NCBI GenBank assembly: GCA_964342745.1
Contig: CAYFFW010000003.1
Span: 9,634 to 73,633 of the forward strand
Reading direction: 5' to 3'
Source of the DNA: AEGEAN-183 sp964342745
Lineage (GTDB): Bacteria; Pseudomonadota; Gammaproteobacteria; Magnimaribacterales; Magnimaribacteraceae
Length of the DNA: 64,000 nt
Shown piece by piece: positions 16,794-26,857 of the stretch (position 1 is the first letter of the stretch; each line of letters starts with the position of its first letter). The notes under the pieces are model-generated. The model made no database searches, had not been told where the DNA came from, and was given only the letters and a program-made list of their open reading frames with translations. The translations under genes were made by a program, and so were the position numbers.

Positions 16794-18157
16794 TACTTTT
16801 TATTAAATCCCGTCAATTTTCGGAACCTATCGCCTCTTTCCTTGTAATCTAAAAACATATCAGTGCTTGAACAAGAAGGTGATAGGAGTACTACATCTCC
16901 ACTGACAGAAATACTATTCGTCTCTTTTATAGCTTCTTCTAAGTTACTAACTAGAGAACAATCTGCTTTGCTTATAAGATTTTTTATAATCTTTCTTTTG
17001 TCCTTTCCGTATATTAATACTTTCTTAATGGATGCCACTTCTTCCCTAGATATTTTAGAAAAATCTTGGTTTTTTGAATCTCCACCACAGATTAGGATAG
17101 TCTTATTTTTTCCAAAAATAGCTTCACATTCTGAAACAGCCTTTAAGCAAGAATGTATATTGGTACTCTTTGAATCATTTATATAGTTAATTCCTTCTTT
17201 GCTAGTTCCTAAAACTTCAAATCTATGCTCTAAACCCTTAAAAGACGCCAAAATATCCAAACTTTTTAACCATAAATCTTTAATATATTTATCTTTGGAT
17301 AGAGACCGTAAAGACAAACTATTTTCTAATTTTTTTTCTTTTCTGATTAGTAAAAGAGCTGAAACTATTGCTAAAACATAAGATATATTTGCTTTGGTAG
17401 GATAATGGAGTTTATTGATTCTTTTAGATACTTCTTCTGCATAGTGATCAGAAAATACACTAAATTCCTTATCGAAATTAGTTAATATATTTTTTTTCGA
17501 AGATATATTAGGACTTAAAACTCTTTTATCTGCTATTCCAATTAAACAATTAGAAAAAACTTTTTCTTTTATAGTCCTATATTCAAAAAAAGATTTATGT
17601 CTATCTAAGTGATCTTGTTCTATATTAAGTAAAACAGCAATTTCACATTTTAAATTCTTAGTTTGAATGTGTTCTAAATGAAAACTAGAAGTTTCTATTA
17701 TAGAAATATCATTCTTATCATTAAGGGTATCTAGAACGGGTGTTCCTATATTTCCGCAAGAAACAATTTTTTCCTCCTTAAAAAGACCCTTTAATAAATG
17801 TTGAATCATTGAAACAGCTGTGGTTTTACCATTAGTACCAGTTACTATTATTTTGGTAGATTGAGATTCATTGAGGAATACCTCTATATCAGTCAGTATC
17901 TCTTTATTTAAGCTTCTTGCCTTACTTAAAAATTTATTCTCATAATCTATTCCAGGGCTTAGAAGAACCGTATCTATTCTGTCTAAAATATCATCGTTAT
18001 ACTCTCCAAAAAAAAGATTCTCTTTTTTTAATGATTTAAACTCTGATAGGCCTGGAGGGCTTTCTCTAGAATCCATTATCAATGAAGGTATATTCTTTTT
18101 ATTTAGATACCTAAGAAAGGAAGCACCAGTTACCCCAAAACCTAGAATAAGATGCAT
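16793..18157 (-). CDS. murD: UDP-N-acetylmuramoyl-L-alanine--D-glutamate ligase
   Basis: MurD adds D-glutamate to UDP-MurNAc-L-Ala. The protein is 454 residues, with a Rossmann-like N-terminus HLILGFGVTGASFLRYL, the P-loop VTGTNGKTTAVSMI near 105-118, the LLNIEQDHLDRHKSFFEY segment and INDSKSTNIHS in the C-terminal domain. It is more divergent and lysine-rich than neighbouring Mur ligases, but all motifs are intact. About 21 bases separate it from mraY upstream; it overlaps ftsW by one base. Confidence 0.95.
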   Translation of the reverse strand: MHLILGFGVTGASFLRYLNKKNIPSLIMDSRESPPGLSEFKSLKKENLFFGEYNDDILDRIDTVLLSPGIDYENKFLSKARSLNKEILTDIEVFLNESQSTKIIVTGTNGKTTAVSMIQHLLKGLFKEEKIVSCGNIGTPVLDTLNDKNDISIIETSSFHLEHIQTKNLKCEIAVLLNIEQDHLDRHKSFFEYRTIKEKVFSNCLIGIADKRVLSPNISSKKNILTNFDKEFSVFSDHYAEEVSKRINKLHYPTKANISYVLAIVSALLLIRKEKKLENSLSLRSLSKDKYIKDLWLKSLDILASFKGLEHRFEVLGTSKEGINYINDSKSTNIHSCLKAVSECEAIFGKNKTILICGGDSKNQDFSKISREEVASIKKVLIYGKDKRKIIKNLISKADCSLVSNLEEAIKETNSISVSGDVVLLSPSCSSTDMFLDYKERGDRFRKLTGFNKK

Positions 18158-18178
18158 AAAAAAATTTATACTTAGAAG

Positions 18179-19261
18179 TTATCTAAGTTTAAGGGTTACC
18201 AATCCTATCAAAACTAACATAAAAGTTATTATCCAAAATCTGACAATGACTCTGGGTTCAGGCCAACCCTTTAATTCATAATGATGGTGAATAGGAGCCA
18301 TTTTAAAAACCCTTTTTCCTGTTAATCTAAAGGAGGTAACCTGAATAATTACCGAAAGAGCTTCAACAACAAAAACTCCTCCCATTATTAACAACACATA
18401 TTCATGCCTAATAATAACTGCCACAATTCCAAGAGCAGCTCCTAGTGCCAATGAGCCTACATCTCCCATAAATACTTGGGCTGGATAAGTGTTGTACCAA
18501 AGAAAGCCTATGCCTGCCCCTACAAGGGCGCCGCAAAAAACTAACATCTCTCCAGTTCCAGGTAAAAAAGGGATATTCAGATAATCAGCAAAAAATGTAT
18601 TTCCTGCAGCATAGCCTATAAGACCTAAGCCACCGGCTACCATTACACATGGAAGAATTGCTAACCCATCTAATCCATCAGTTAAATTTACTGCATTACT
18701 GGAACCAATTACTACAAGATAAGAAAGGAATATAAATCCAACTCCCAAAGGTATTGATATGTCTTTAAAGAAGGGAACAATCAAACTTGTTTCATTTAGA
18801 TTTTCGGAGGTATAAAAAAGAAAACTTATAGCAATTAAAGCAATGATACTTTGCCAAAAAATTTTTGATAGAGCAGATAGTCCTTTGCTTGACTCATACC
18901 TTAATTTGAAAAGGTCATCCACCCAACCCAAGATACCAAAAAGTGTTGTAACTCCTAAAGCAACCCATAAATATTTGTTTGTTAGATCTCCCCATAAAAC
19001 AGAACTAATGAATATTGAAGACAATATTAGAGTACCTCCCATAGTAGGAGTTCCTTTCTTTGACAGATGACTTGAAGGACCTTCTTGTCTAATAACCTGC
19101 CCTACTCTGATATCTTGCATTTTATTAATAAACCTAGGTCCCAAAAGCAAAGAAACCATTAGAGCAGTTAAAGTAGAAAGAATAGCTCTAAAAGATAAAT
19201 AGTCGAAAACCCTAAGAGGTCCATAGCTATCGGAAAAGAAATTAAAAAATTCTACTAACAT
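18179..19261 (-). CDS. mraY: Phospho-N-acetylmuramoyl-pentapeptide transferase
   Basis: MraY attaches phospho-MurNAc-pentapeptide to undecaprenyl phosphate, making lipid I. The 360-residue protein has about ten membrane segments and the catalytic motifs WVDDLFKL (about 112-119), VNLTDGLDGLA, a further Asp in VFMGDVGSLALG, and the histidine motif MAPIHHHYELKGWPE. Its ATG follows the murF stop with no spacer. The undecaprenyl phosphate it consumes could be recycled by the DUF368 protein at 1686. Confidence 0.97.
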   Translation of the reverse strand: MLVEFFNFFSDSYGPLRVFDYLSFRAILSTLTALMVSLLLGPRFINKMQDIRVGQVIRQEGPSSHLSKKGTPTMGGTLILSSIFISSVLWGDLTNKYLWVALGVTTLFGILGWVDDLFKLRYESSKGLSALSKIFWQSIIALIAISFLFYTSENLNETSLIVPFFKDISIPLGVGFIFLSYLVVIGSSNAVNLTDGLDGLAILPCVMVAGGLGLIGYAAGNTFFADYLNIPFLPGTGEMLVFCGALVGAGIGFLWYNTYPAQVFMGDVGSLALGAALGIVAVIIRHEYVLLIMGGVFVVEALSVIIQVTSFRLTGKRVFKMAPIHHHYELKGWPEPRVIVRFWIITFMLVLIGLVTLKLR

Positions 19262-20608
19262 TTAAACCATTAATTTATCTGAAATATAATCCATTCGTGA
19301 AGATCTTGAACCTTTTACCAAAATTACAGAATTTTTAGCCAATTTAGTATTTAAGTAATCCAGCAAATCATCCTTGGAAGAAAATTTACTTCCGATTTTA
19401 GGAATTCTCTTTATGCCTTCGTCCCACAAACCTCCTATACATAAGAATTCTTCTACTCTATGTTTTGCATAATTACAAATATCTATATGAAAAGATTCTT
19501 TATGAGTTCCTAGTTCACCCATTTCTCCAGCTACAAAAATTCTATTTTTACCTTTTATACTATCTAAAAAATCAAGCGATCTCTTCATCGATTCTGGGTT
19601 AGCGTTATAAGAATCATCTATCAACAGGGCATCATTCAAAGCATTTTTAATTTCCATTCTTCGAGCTGGGTAAGAAATATTATTCAAATTCAAACTCAGC
19701 TCTTCCAGATCAAGGTTTAAAACGTGCCCTACTGCTAAAGCTGCACAAGCATTATAAGAATTATGCATAGCTATACCATTCATAACACATTTTTTATTCT
19801 TATCTTCGTAAAATAAATCAAAAGTTACTTTATTTTCTTTTAAATCCATTCTTACCTGGTCAAATCTAATATCTGAATCTTGATGCGAACCAAAAGTGAC
19901 AATCTTTTTATCAAAACATTTATCCTTCCAATAAGAAAAGAACATTGAATCACGAGGTAAAATAGCTGTTCCTCCTTCTTTAATATTATCAAGAATAGCA
20001 CTCTTTTCTTCAGCTACCTTTTCAACTGAATCTAACCTCTCAAGATGAGAAGCTGCTGCATTTAAAATTAAACCTATATTAGGTTTTACTTGTTTAGAGA
20101 GTTGGTTAATCTCTCCTGGAGAGTTTGTACCTATTTCAATAACAGCATAATCTTTATCATTATTAAGAGAACCTAAACTTAAAGGGACGCCTATGTGGTT
20201 GTTTTGATTCCCTACCGTCTTATGACAACCAAAATCTCTTAATATGCTATAAATAATTTCTTTTGTAGTAGTTTTACCATTACTTCCTGTTAAGGCCACA
20301 ACCTTTCCTTGATATTTAGATCTTTGATAAACACCTAATTTATCCAAAAATTTAAGGCTGTCTTCAACTAGGATGTAAGGGGCATTAGGAGAAGTAAGTT
20401 TTTCAACAACTAATGCTATTGCTCCTTTCTCTTCCGCTTCAACCAAGTAATCGTGTCCATCATTAACAGGACCTTTAATTGCCACAAAGAGATCATTATT
20501 TTTTAAAGTTCTAGAGTCTATACTTATATTGGTAAAACTTTCCTTTCCGGTTCCTCCTACTAGCTTATAACCTAATTCATTGGCTATTAAAGGTATAGAA
20601 ATTCTCAT
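19262..20608 (-). CDS. murF: UDP-MurNAc-tripeptide--D-Ala-D-Ala ligase
   Basis: MurF adds the D-Ala-D-Ala made by Ddl to complete the pentapeptide. The P-loop ALTGSNGKTTTKEI and the downstream IEIGTNSPGEI are clear, with DDSYNANPESMKRSL in the C-terminal domain. The open frame begins at a GTG (20620) inside the end of murE. I chose the ATG at 20608, one base after the murE stop, matching the TGA-A-ATG junction style seen elsewhere here. That gives 448 residues, a normal length. Confidence 0.95.
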   Translation of the reverse strand: MRISIPLIANELGYKLVGGTGKESFTNISIDSRTLKNNDLFVAIKGPVNDGHDYLVEAEEKGAIALVVEKLTSPNAPYILVEDSLKFLDKLGVYQRSKYQGKVVALTGSNGKTTTKEIIYSILRDFGCHKTVGNQNNHIGVPLSLGSLNNDKDYAVIEIGTNSPGEINQLSKQVKPNIGLILNAAASHLERLDSVEKVAEEKSAILDNIKEGGTAILPRDSMFFSYWKDKCFDKKIVTFGSHQDSDIRFDQVRMDLKENKVTFDLFYEDKNKKCVMNGIAMHNSYNACAALAVGHVLNLDLEELSLNLNNISYPARRMEIKNALNDALLIDDSYNANPESMKRSLDFLDSIKGKNRIFVAGEMGELGTHKESFHIDICNYAKHRVEEFLCIGGLWDEGIKRIPKIGSKFSSKDDLLDYLNTKLAKNSVILVKGSRSSRMDYISDKLMV

Positions 20609-20609
20609 T

Positions 20610-22112
20610 TCACTTTGCACTTAAAATAAAATCTTTAACTAAGTTATGGTCACTTAATTGAATTTTTTTTCCTAGTATATCTTGGTATTCTTCGTGACCC
20701 TTACCAGCAATTAAAAGAATATTTTTACTTTTATGAGTTTTCATCTCATTAAGACAATGAAGTATAGCTTTTCGTCTATCTGGAATTATCTTACACCTCT
20801 TCTTTTCCTTCATTCCTCCAGTAATTTCTTCAATAATTTGTAATTCATTTTCCATTCTGGGGTTGTCATTTGTAATAACTAAAAAATCAGAAAGCAATTC
20901 AGCTAGTTCTCCCATTTTAGGTCTTTTCTCTTTATCCCTTTCCCCTCCACACCCAAAAACACACCAGATCTTGGACTCTTTATAGGCCTCTCTTAATTCA
21001 ATTAGTGAGGTTTCTAGTGCTTCAGGAGTATGGGCATAATCTATATAACATTTATTTTTTTCATCTAATTTAATCAAGTCCATTCTGCCTTTGGGAAAAG
21101 TTAATTTTTCTAAATTCTGATAGACCCCATCTAGATTGAAACCGCTTGAAAGAAATGCTGCTAAAGCACAAATGACATTTGAAGCTAGAGGTCTAGAAAC
21201 AGTATTCAGTTTAAATAAAACTTCTTTTTCTAATGTTTTTAATTTTACTTCTATCTTTCCTTTATTATTTCTAGAAAATGAATATTGAAAATCAGCGTCT
21301 TTTTCTTCTGATACTGAAAAAAACTTGCATGATTCTTTTTCTTTTATTAACTCTTTATAGATTTCTTCTCCTAAAATATTATCGATATTTAGGATTATAT
21401 TTTTCGGTTTTAGTTCAGTAAATAGTCTTTTCTTGGCCTTCTTGTAGTTGTTAATTGTTTTATGGAAATCCAAATGATCACAAGAAAAGCTTGTTAAAAT
21501 TGCTGTATCTATTGACGTTCCAGTAAGTCTATATTGCTCTAATCCATGAGAAGAAGCTTCAAATGCCACTAGACTAGACTCAACCCTTACCATTTCACTA
21601 AAATATTTTTGGAGTTCAATAGATTCAGGTGTAGTTAAAGAAGAAGATTCAAGGTCTTTTCCATTAATACTAATATCTATAGTGCTAATGTGCCCACATT
21701 GTGAATTTAATAATTTAGCTATTTGAGAAATAAAACTAACACAAGATGTTTTACCATTTGTACCTGTCACAGCAAAAGCTTTTAGTTTATTGGAAGGGTG
21801 ATCATAAAATTTTGAAGATATAACACCTAGATGCTTCCTTAAATCATGAATATAAAAAGTATTAATAAGGTGAGTAGAGTTTTTATTATCTGTTAAACAG
21901 AAAACTGCACCCCTTTTAAATGCTTCTTCTATAAAATCATTTCCATCTACTTTTTCTCCTTTCAGCGCACAAAAAAGAAAGCCCTTTTTTATTTTTCTGC
22001 TATCTAGACTTATACCACTTATTTTCAAGTTTTCTAGCTGATTAAGGTCAACACTAGGGAAACCTTTTAAAAGTTCATCTAACCTAGTAACGTCAATATG
22101 ATTAGTTGTCAT
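20610..22112 (-). CDS. murE: UDP-MurNAc-L-Ala-D-Glu--meso-diaminopimelate ligase
   Basis: MurE adds the third stem-peptide residue. The 500-residue protein has the P-loop AVTGTNGKTSCVSF near 113-126 and, in the C-terminal domain, TNDNPRMENE: the DNPR motif marks the meso-diaminopimelate-specific form, so the wall should be of the usual Gram-negative DAP type. IDYAHTPEALE is also present. The ATG overlaps the ftsI stop by one base (TAATG). Confidence 0.96.
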   Translation of the reverse strand: MTTNHIDVTRLDELLKGFPSVDLNQLENLKISGISLDSRKIKKGFLFCALKGEKVDGNDFIEEAFKRGAVFCLTDNKNSTHLINTFYIHDLRKHLGVISSKFYDHPSNKLKAFAVTGTNGKTSCVSFISQIAKLLNSQCGHISTIDISINGKDLESSSLTTPESIELQKYFSEMVRVESSLVAFEASSHGLEQYRLTGTSIDTAILTSFSCDHLDFHKTINNYKKAKKRLFTELKPKNIILNIDNILGEEIYKELIKEKESCKFFSVSEEKDADFQYSFSRNNKGKIEVKLKTLEKEVLFKLNTVSRPLASNVICALAAFLSSGFNLDGVYQNLEKLTFPKGRMDLIKLDEKNKCYIDYAHTPEALETSLIELREAYKESKIWCVFGCGGERDKEKRPKMGELAELLSDFLVITNDNPRMENELQIIEEITGGMKEKKRCKIIPDRRKAILHCLNEMKTHKSKNILLIAGKGHEEYQDILGKKIQLSDHNLVKDFILSAK

Positions 22113-23755
22113 TAAGATCCAGATTCTAATGTGTGTAGTGATTGTCTTGCTACTTTAGAAAAAGTTGGTGCTGCTACTAAGCCCCCAGAATGCTCTTCGC
22201 CAGTCAATCCATGGAGAACAACTACTGTAAGTAGAGTATTATTTTCTTCAGGCAGAAATCCTGCAAAACTTGCTGAATAAGTAGTTATTCCATTTCTTTT
22301 CTTTTCAGAAGTTCCCGTCTTACCAGCTACTAATTTTCCTTCTATCCTTGCCTTTTTAGCAGTTCCGTTTTTAGAAGTAACTGCATCTATTAACATAGAA
22401 GTAATAATGCTAGACGTATCTTTTGATAAAACTCTAACTTCAGGCTTAGGGCTAGTCAAACTAGTGTCAGCTAAAAGATTTAACTCTTTAAAAACTCCTC
22501 CATTAGCAAAAACCTGATAAGCTTGGGCTAATTGTAAAGCACTCATAGTGAGGCCATACCCATAACATGAGCTAACTTTATCTCTTCTACTTAACAACGA
22601 AGCCTGGGGTAAAAAACCTGCCCTTGCAGGAATAAGTATGTTTACTGGTTGAGAACCAATTCCAAAACTAGAATACATATTTATTAAATCATACGGATCT
22701 TGATCTTTACATAGATTCACCATTCCAACATTACTTGACTTGGAAATGATCTCACTTAAAGAAAGAATTCCGTAGTCTCTGAAATCACTTGTCTTATATC
22801 CTTCAAAATTTATCCATCCAGGAGAAGTATTAATCTTGGCTGTATGATCAACTTTATCAGAATTCATAATAGCTGCCATTGCAATAGGTTTCATCACAGA
22901 GCCAGGTTCAAAAAGATCAACGGTAGCCCTATTTCTAAAAATACTTGGATCTTTAATATTTTTTCTGTTTGTAGGATTAAATGTTGGGTAGTTAGTTAGA
23001 GAAAGAATTTCAGCTGTGTTTGGGTTAATTATTACTATACTACCCGATTCTGCACCATACTTTAAAACAGCTTCTTTTAATTCATGATGAGAAATAGACT
23101 GTAAACGAATATCTATAGTCAATTTTAAACTTGAACCCTCTGAAGGAGACTTCCTCTCCCCTCCTATTACTCCTATTGGACTCTTTAGACCTGTAAATTT
23201 ACCATCTACACCCTTAAGTAATTTTTCAAAAACTAGCTCTACTCCTTGTATGCCATTTCTGTCTATATCTGTTAGACCTACAACATGCGAACTCACTTCT
23301 CTTTGTGGATAACTTCTTTTGAGATTCTGTCTAAAAAATAAGCCTTCTATCTTTAAATCTTCAATTTTATCTTTTTTTTGTTCTCCAATATGCCTTATTA
23401 ACTCAACATGACCTCTCTTCTTCAAAATTTTATCTGTTTTGTCTGGACTTAATCCAAGTAATGAATTCAAAATACTTATTTGGGCTTTAGTAGGAGCAAA
23501 TGAACTTAGATCTGCTATAACTGTGTAGCCAGTTATATCAACAGCTAATAACCTATTGTTACGGTCTATTATTTTGCCTCTTTTAGCTAAAATATGACTT
23601 TCTAGAGCTGTTCTTGAGTCTATTTGTTTCTTTATAAACTCATCTTCAAAGACTTGAATGTATAAAAGCCTTCCTATTAACAGAAGAAAGAAAAGAAGAA
23701 AAATAAATTGGACAAAAAAAGTCCTTCCAGAATAATTGATTACTCTAGATTTCAT
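22112..23755 (-). CDS. ftsI: Septal transpeptidase FtsI (PBP3)
   Basis: FtsI is the class B penicillin-binding protein that cross-links septal peptidoglycan with FtsW. The 547 residues include a membrane anchor (about 12-35), the non-catalytic periplasmic domain with VVGLTDIDRNGIQGVE, and the transpeptidase domain. Its three catalytic motifs are SVMK (286-289), SSN (340-342) and KTG (479-481). In E. coli ftsI directly follows ftsL; here ftsQ, ftsA and ftsZ are placed between them and ftsI starts 12 bases after ftsZ. Overlaps murE by one base. Confidence 0.97.
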   Translation of the reverse strand: MKSRVINYSGRTFFVQFIFLLFFLLLIGRLLYIQVFEDEFIKKQIDSRTALESHILAKRGKIIDRNNRLLAVDITGYTVIADLSSFAPTKAQISILNSLLGLSPDKTDKILKKRGHVELIRHIGEQKKDKIEDLKIEGLFFRQNLKRSYPQREVSSHVVGLTDIDRNGIQGVELVFEKLLKGVDGKFTGLKSPIGVIGGERKSPSEGSSLKLTIDIRLQSISHHELKEAVLKYGAESGSIVIINPNTAEILSLTNYPTFNPTNRKNIKDPSIFRNRATVDLFEPGSVMKPIAMAAIMNSDKVDHTAKINTSPGWINFEGYKTSDFRDYGILSLSEIISKSSNVGMVNLCKDQDPYDLINMYSSFGIGSQPVNILIPARAGFLPQASLLSRRDKVSSCYGYGLTMSALQLAQAYQVFANGGVFKELNLLADTSLTSPKPEVRVLSKDTSSIITSMLIDAVTSKNGTAKKARIEGKLVAGKTGTSEKKRNGITTYSASFAGFLPEENNTLLTVVVLHGLTGEEHSGGLVAAPTFSKVARQSLHTLESGS

Positions 23756-23767
23756 AAAATTAAAAAC

Positions 23768-24931
23768 TTAATCTAGTTGAGTTCTCACAAAAGAAGGAAT
23801 ATCAAGGAACTCTTCTTCCTTTTCTTCTTTTTTTAAATCTGCAACTTTCTCAACAGAAGGTGGGTTCTCTAAAAGTTGTCTTGCGGCTTCACTCAATGGA
23901 AGTGCTTCTCTATCAGTTTTATGATTTAACTTTGGTGTTGATAAGTTAATGGCTTTAGAAGTAGCTGGAGATGTACCTAAGCCAGTAGCAATGACAGTTA
24001 CCTTAAGGTCATTACCTATCTTTTCATCTATAACTGTTCCTGTAACTATGATCGCATCCTTGTCGGCAAAGTTCTCTATACAATCTCCTACAGCTGTAAA
24101 CTCACCCATTGTTATTTCTGTTCCAGCTGTAATATTGACTAAAACTCCCTTAGCATCCTTAAGGCTGATATCTTCTAATAACTTACTTTCTACTGCCTTT
24201 TCAGCAGCTGTTCTTGCTCTATCAGGCCCTGACCCTATACCAGTTCCCATCATCGCAGTTCCTCTTTCTGACATTACTGTTTTCACATCTGCAAAATCAA
24301 CATTAATCAAACCTGGAAACATAATAATGTCAGAAATCCCCCTAACTGCACCTGCAAGTACATCATTAGCTTCTCTAAATGCTTCTATTAAAGCGCAATC
24401 TTGACCAAGGACTTCAAGTAATTTTTGATTTGGTATAGTAATTAAAGAATCTACCTCTTCAACTAATTCTTTAATACCTTCTTTAGCTATTTTCATTCTT
24501 TTTGAGCCTTCAAGTTCAAATGGCTTGGTAACAACAGCTACTGTTAATATTCCAAGTTCCTTAGCAACTTGAGCAACAATTGGAGCTGCTCCAGTTCCTG
24601 TTCCTCCTCCCATTCCAGCAGTTACAAAGACCATATCTGTTCCTTTCAGCATTTCTCTTAGTCTATCTCTGTCTTCTAAGGCAGATTCACGACCAATAGA
24701 AGGGTCAGCACCTGCTCCTAATCCTTCTGTTATCTCCATTCCAAGTATAAATTTGTTGGGCGCTTTATTCTTATCTAAGGCTTGTTTGTCTGTATTTACT
24801 GAAATAAATTCAGCACCATTAATGCCTTGTTCAACCATATGATCAACGGCATTACCACCGCCGCCTCCCACACCTATTACCTTAATAACAGCGTTACCTT
24901 TATTTTCGTCTATTATTTCCCAATCACTCAT
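23768..24931 (-). CDS. ftsZ: Tubulin-like division GTPase FtsZ
   Basis: FtsZ polymerises into the cytokinetic ring. The 387-residue protein has the N-terminal GVGGGGGNAVDHM, the tubulin signature GGGTGTGAAPIVA (about 108-120), a short linker of about 45 residues, and the C-terminal peptide EFLDIPSFVRTQLD that binds FtsA. A strong ribosome binding site (GGGAGAAG) precedes the ATG, as expected for the most abundant product of the cluster. lpxC, the usual downstream neighbour in gammaproteobacteria, is not here; ftsI follows. Confidence 0.98.
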   Translation of the reverse strand: MSDWEIIDENKGNAVIKVIGVGGGGGNAVDHMVEQGINGAEFISVNTDKQALDKNKAPNKFILGMEITEGLGAGADPSIGRESALEDRDRLREMLKGTDMVFVTAGMGGGTGTGAAPIVAQVAKELGILTVAVVTKPFELEGSKRMKIAKEGIKELVEEVDSLITIPNQKLLEVLGQDCALIEAFREANDVLAGAVRGISDIIMFPGLINVDFADVKTVMSERGTAMMGTGIGSGPDRARTAAEKAVESKLLEDISLKDAKGVLVNITAGTEITMGEFTAVGDCIENFADKDAIIVTGTVIDEKIGNDLKVTVIATGLGTSPATSKAINLSTPKLNHKTDREALPLSEAARQLLENPPSVEKVADLKKEEKEEEFLDIPSFVRTQLD

Positions 24932-24951
24932 TTACTTCTCCCTAATAAAGT

Positions 24952-26181
24952 TTAAAGATTTCCTCCAAACCACCTAGATAATCTATTCAAAATATTTTTA
25001 TCTCGATGTATATAATTCATATGGTCCTCTTGCATTTGCTTGTGTCCATATAAAAGAAGCCCAACTGAAGTTGCATAAACTGGATTGTGTATCACTTCAT
25101 TAAACCCACCTATAGTATTAGGAGAGCCCAGTCTCACTGGTGAATGAAAAACCTCTTCAGCTAACTCTACTGCACCTTCAACCTTTGATGCTCCTCCAGT
25201 TAGAACAATTCCAGCAGGAATTAAAGACTCAAAACCACTCAAGCTTAATTTTTGTTGGGCCATACTAAAAATCTCAACATATCTTCTTTCTAATACATCT
25301 GCCAATGCTTGTCTGGATAACTCTCTTTCTGGCCTGCCACCCATACCAGGTACCATCATCATTTCGTCAGATTGAGTTAAAGAACTAACTGCACATCCAT
25401 ACTTCTGTTTTATTTCTTCTGCTTGAGTAGGAGGTGTTCTTAAAGCCTCAGCAATATCGTTAGTAACATGATCACCAGCTATGGGAATGACGTCAGTAAA
25501 TGAAATTGAACCATCTGTAAAGACAGCTATGTCAGTAGTTCCGCAGCCTATATCTATTAAACAAACACCTAGCTCTCTTTCATCTTCAGATAAAACAGAA
25601 TAACTTGAAGCTAATTGCTCAAGAACAAAGGCTTCTATATCTAATCCGCAAGCAGCTACACATTTATGTATATTTTGAGAAGAATTTTCACTACAAGTAA
25701 CTAAATGAACTTTAGCTTCTAATCTGGCACCAGCCATACCTAAAGGCTCTTTGATTCCATCCTGTTTGTCTATGATGTAGTCCCTTGGCAATACATGTAG
25801 TAATTTTTGATCAGCTGGTATAGCCATGGCTTGAGCTGTCTCAATTACTCTATCTACATCTCCATATTTAACTTCACCATCCCTAATAGGTACAACTCCT
25901 TCAGAATTTAGTCCCCTTATATGACTTCCAGAAATTCCTACATAACATGAACTAATGTGACACCCAGCCATTGATTCAGCTTCTTGTATTGATTTCTTTA
26001 TGGCTTGAGTTGTAGTTTCTATGTCAACAACAACTCCATTCCTCAGCCCTCTAGAGGGCTGAGTCCCTAAACCGATTATCTCTATATTTCCCTCTGGAGA
26101 TGTCTCTGCAACCACAGCTACAACTTTAGAAGTTCCAATATCTATACCAACAAGCATTTCATTTTGGTTGTTATTACTCAT
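24952..26181 (-). CDS. ftsA: Divisome actin homologue FtsA
   Basis: FtsA tethers FtsZ to the membrane and recruits later divisome proteins. The 409-residue protein has the actin-fold phosphate loops VGIDIGTSKVVAVV and CLIDIGCGTTDIAVF, and the adenosine motif PAGIVLTGGASKVEG. The C-terminus NRLSRWFGGNL is a short amphipathic helix, the membrane-targeting sequence. It overlaps ftsQ by 8 bases and has a clear AAGGAG ribosome binding site inside ftsQ. Confidence 0.97.
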   Translation of the reverse strand: MSNNNQNEMLVGIDIGTSKVVAVVAETSPEGNIEIIGLGTQPSRGLRNGVVVDIETTTQAIKKSIQEAESMAGCHISSCYVGISGSHIRGLNSEGVVPIRDGEVKYGDVDRVIETAQAMAIPADQKLLHVLPRDYIIDKQDGIKEPLGMAGARLEAKVHLVTCSENSSQNIHKCVAACGLDIEAFVLEQLASSYSVLSEDERELGVCLIDIGCGTTDIAVFTDGSISFTDVIPIAGDHVTNDIAEALRTPPTQAEEIKQKYGCAVSSLTQSDEMMMVPGMGGRPERELSRQALADVLERRYVEIFSMAQQKLSLSGFESLIPAGIVLTGGASKVEGAVELAEEVFHSPVRLGSPNTIGGFNEVIHNPVYATSVGLLLYGHKQMQEDHMNYIHRDKNILNRLSRWFGGNL

Positions 26182-26857
26182 ACATTTCTCCTTGTTTCAA
26201 AAGAACAGAAATCCCATTCTTATATCTAAAGTCCATATATTTGATATGATTAAGTTTTCCTGAGAACAGCTCGAACGAGATAAAATCCTCGAGACGTTCA
26301 AGCTGTTCCCGGAAATTCTTTTTAGTAAAAATTAATTCTGATCCACTTTCTGTTAAGACTCTTAAGTTACCTCCTGAGCTTAAATTTATTTCTTTTACAG
26401 TATCGCTATATCTATTTAATTGAGATTGAACATATCTTGAAATATCTAAAAGTAGGAACTTATCTGACTCCTCACCGCTTAGTTTTACTAGATCTAAATT
26501 TGATCTGTTGACTTGAGGTTTAACTAAAACCCCTGAATGAGTTAGGAATTCTTCATTACCCCATTTAGCTAAAGGTTGATGCTCTTTAACCCTTATATTA
26601 TATTCATTAGGCCATCTTTTCTTAGCTTGAAAGGCATAAACCCAAGTATTTTTATATAGGTTCCTTGATATTTGAGAAAAATCATAGTTAGTGTCTTTTG
26701 AAAACCCGATAAAAATCTCTTTTACTAAATCTTTGTTAGATAACATCTTATGGTCTGAATAGATAGAGATGTTTAAGTCCTTTAAATCTTGTTGACTATT
26801 AGAGTTGGAACAACCAAAAGATAATAAAATTAGCGAAACTAGAAGTAGATTTTTCAT
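26174..26857 (-). CDS. ftsQ: Divisome protein FtsQ with lipoprotein-like N-terminus
   Basis: FtsQ links early and late divisome proteins through its periplasmic POTRA and beta domains. The match is good: AFQAKKRWPNEYNIRVKEHQ followed by PLAKW (end of POTRA, about 73-97), and the C-terminal IKYMDFRYKNGISVLLK corresponding to the E. coli DMRYPNG region. The N-terminus is unusual. Ordinary FtsQ has a cytoplasmic tail and a full membrane helix; here only MKN precedes about 12 hydrophobic residues ending SFG-Cys16-SNSNSQQ, which resembles a lipoprotein signal (the -3/-2 residues, S and F, are atypical). The start is fixed by an ATGA overlap with ftsL. Length 227, E. coli 276. Confidence 0.88.
   Translation of the reverse strand: MKNLLLVSLILLSFGCSNSNSQQDLKDLNISIYSDHKMLSNKDLVKEIFIGFSKDTNYDFSQISRNLYKNTWVYAFQAKKRWPNEYNIRVKEHQPLAKWGNEEFLTHSGVLVKPQVNRSNLDLVKLSGEESDKFLLLDISRYVQSQLNRYSDTVKEINLSSGGNLRVLTESGSELIFTKKNFREQLERLEDFISFELFSGKLNHIKYMDFRYKNGISVLLKQGEMYE

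Noticed and set aside
23949..24404. 151-codon open frame opposite ftsZ
   Set aside because: Alanine/serine/valine-rich low-complexity translation of the complement of a conserved gene.
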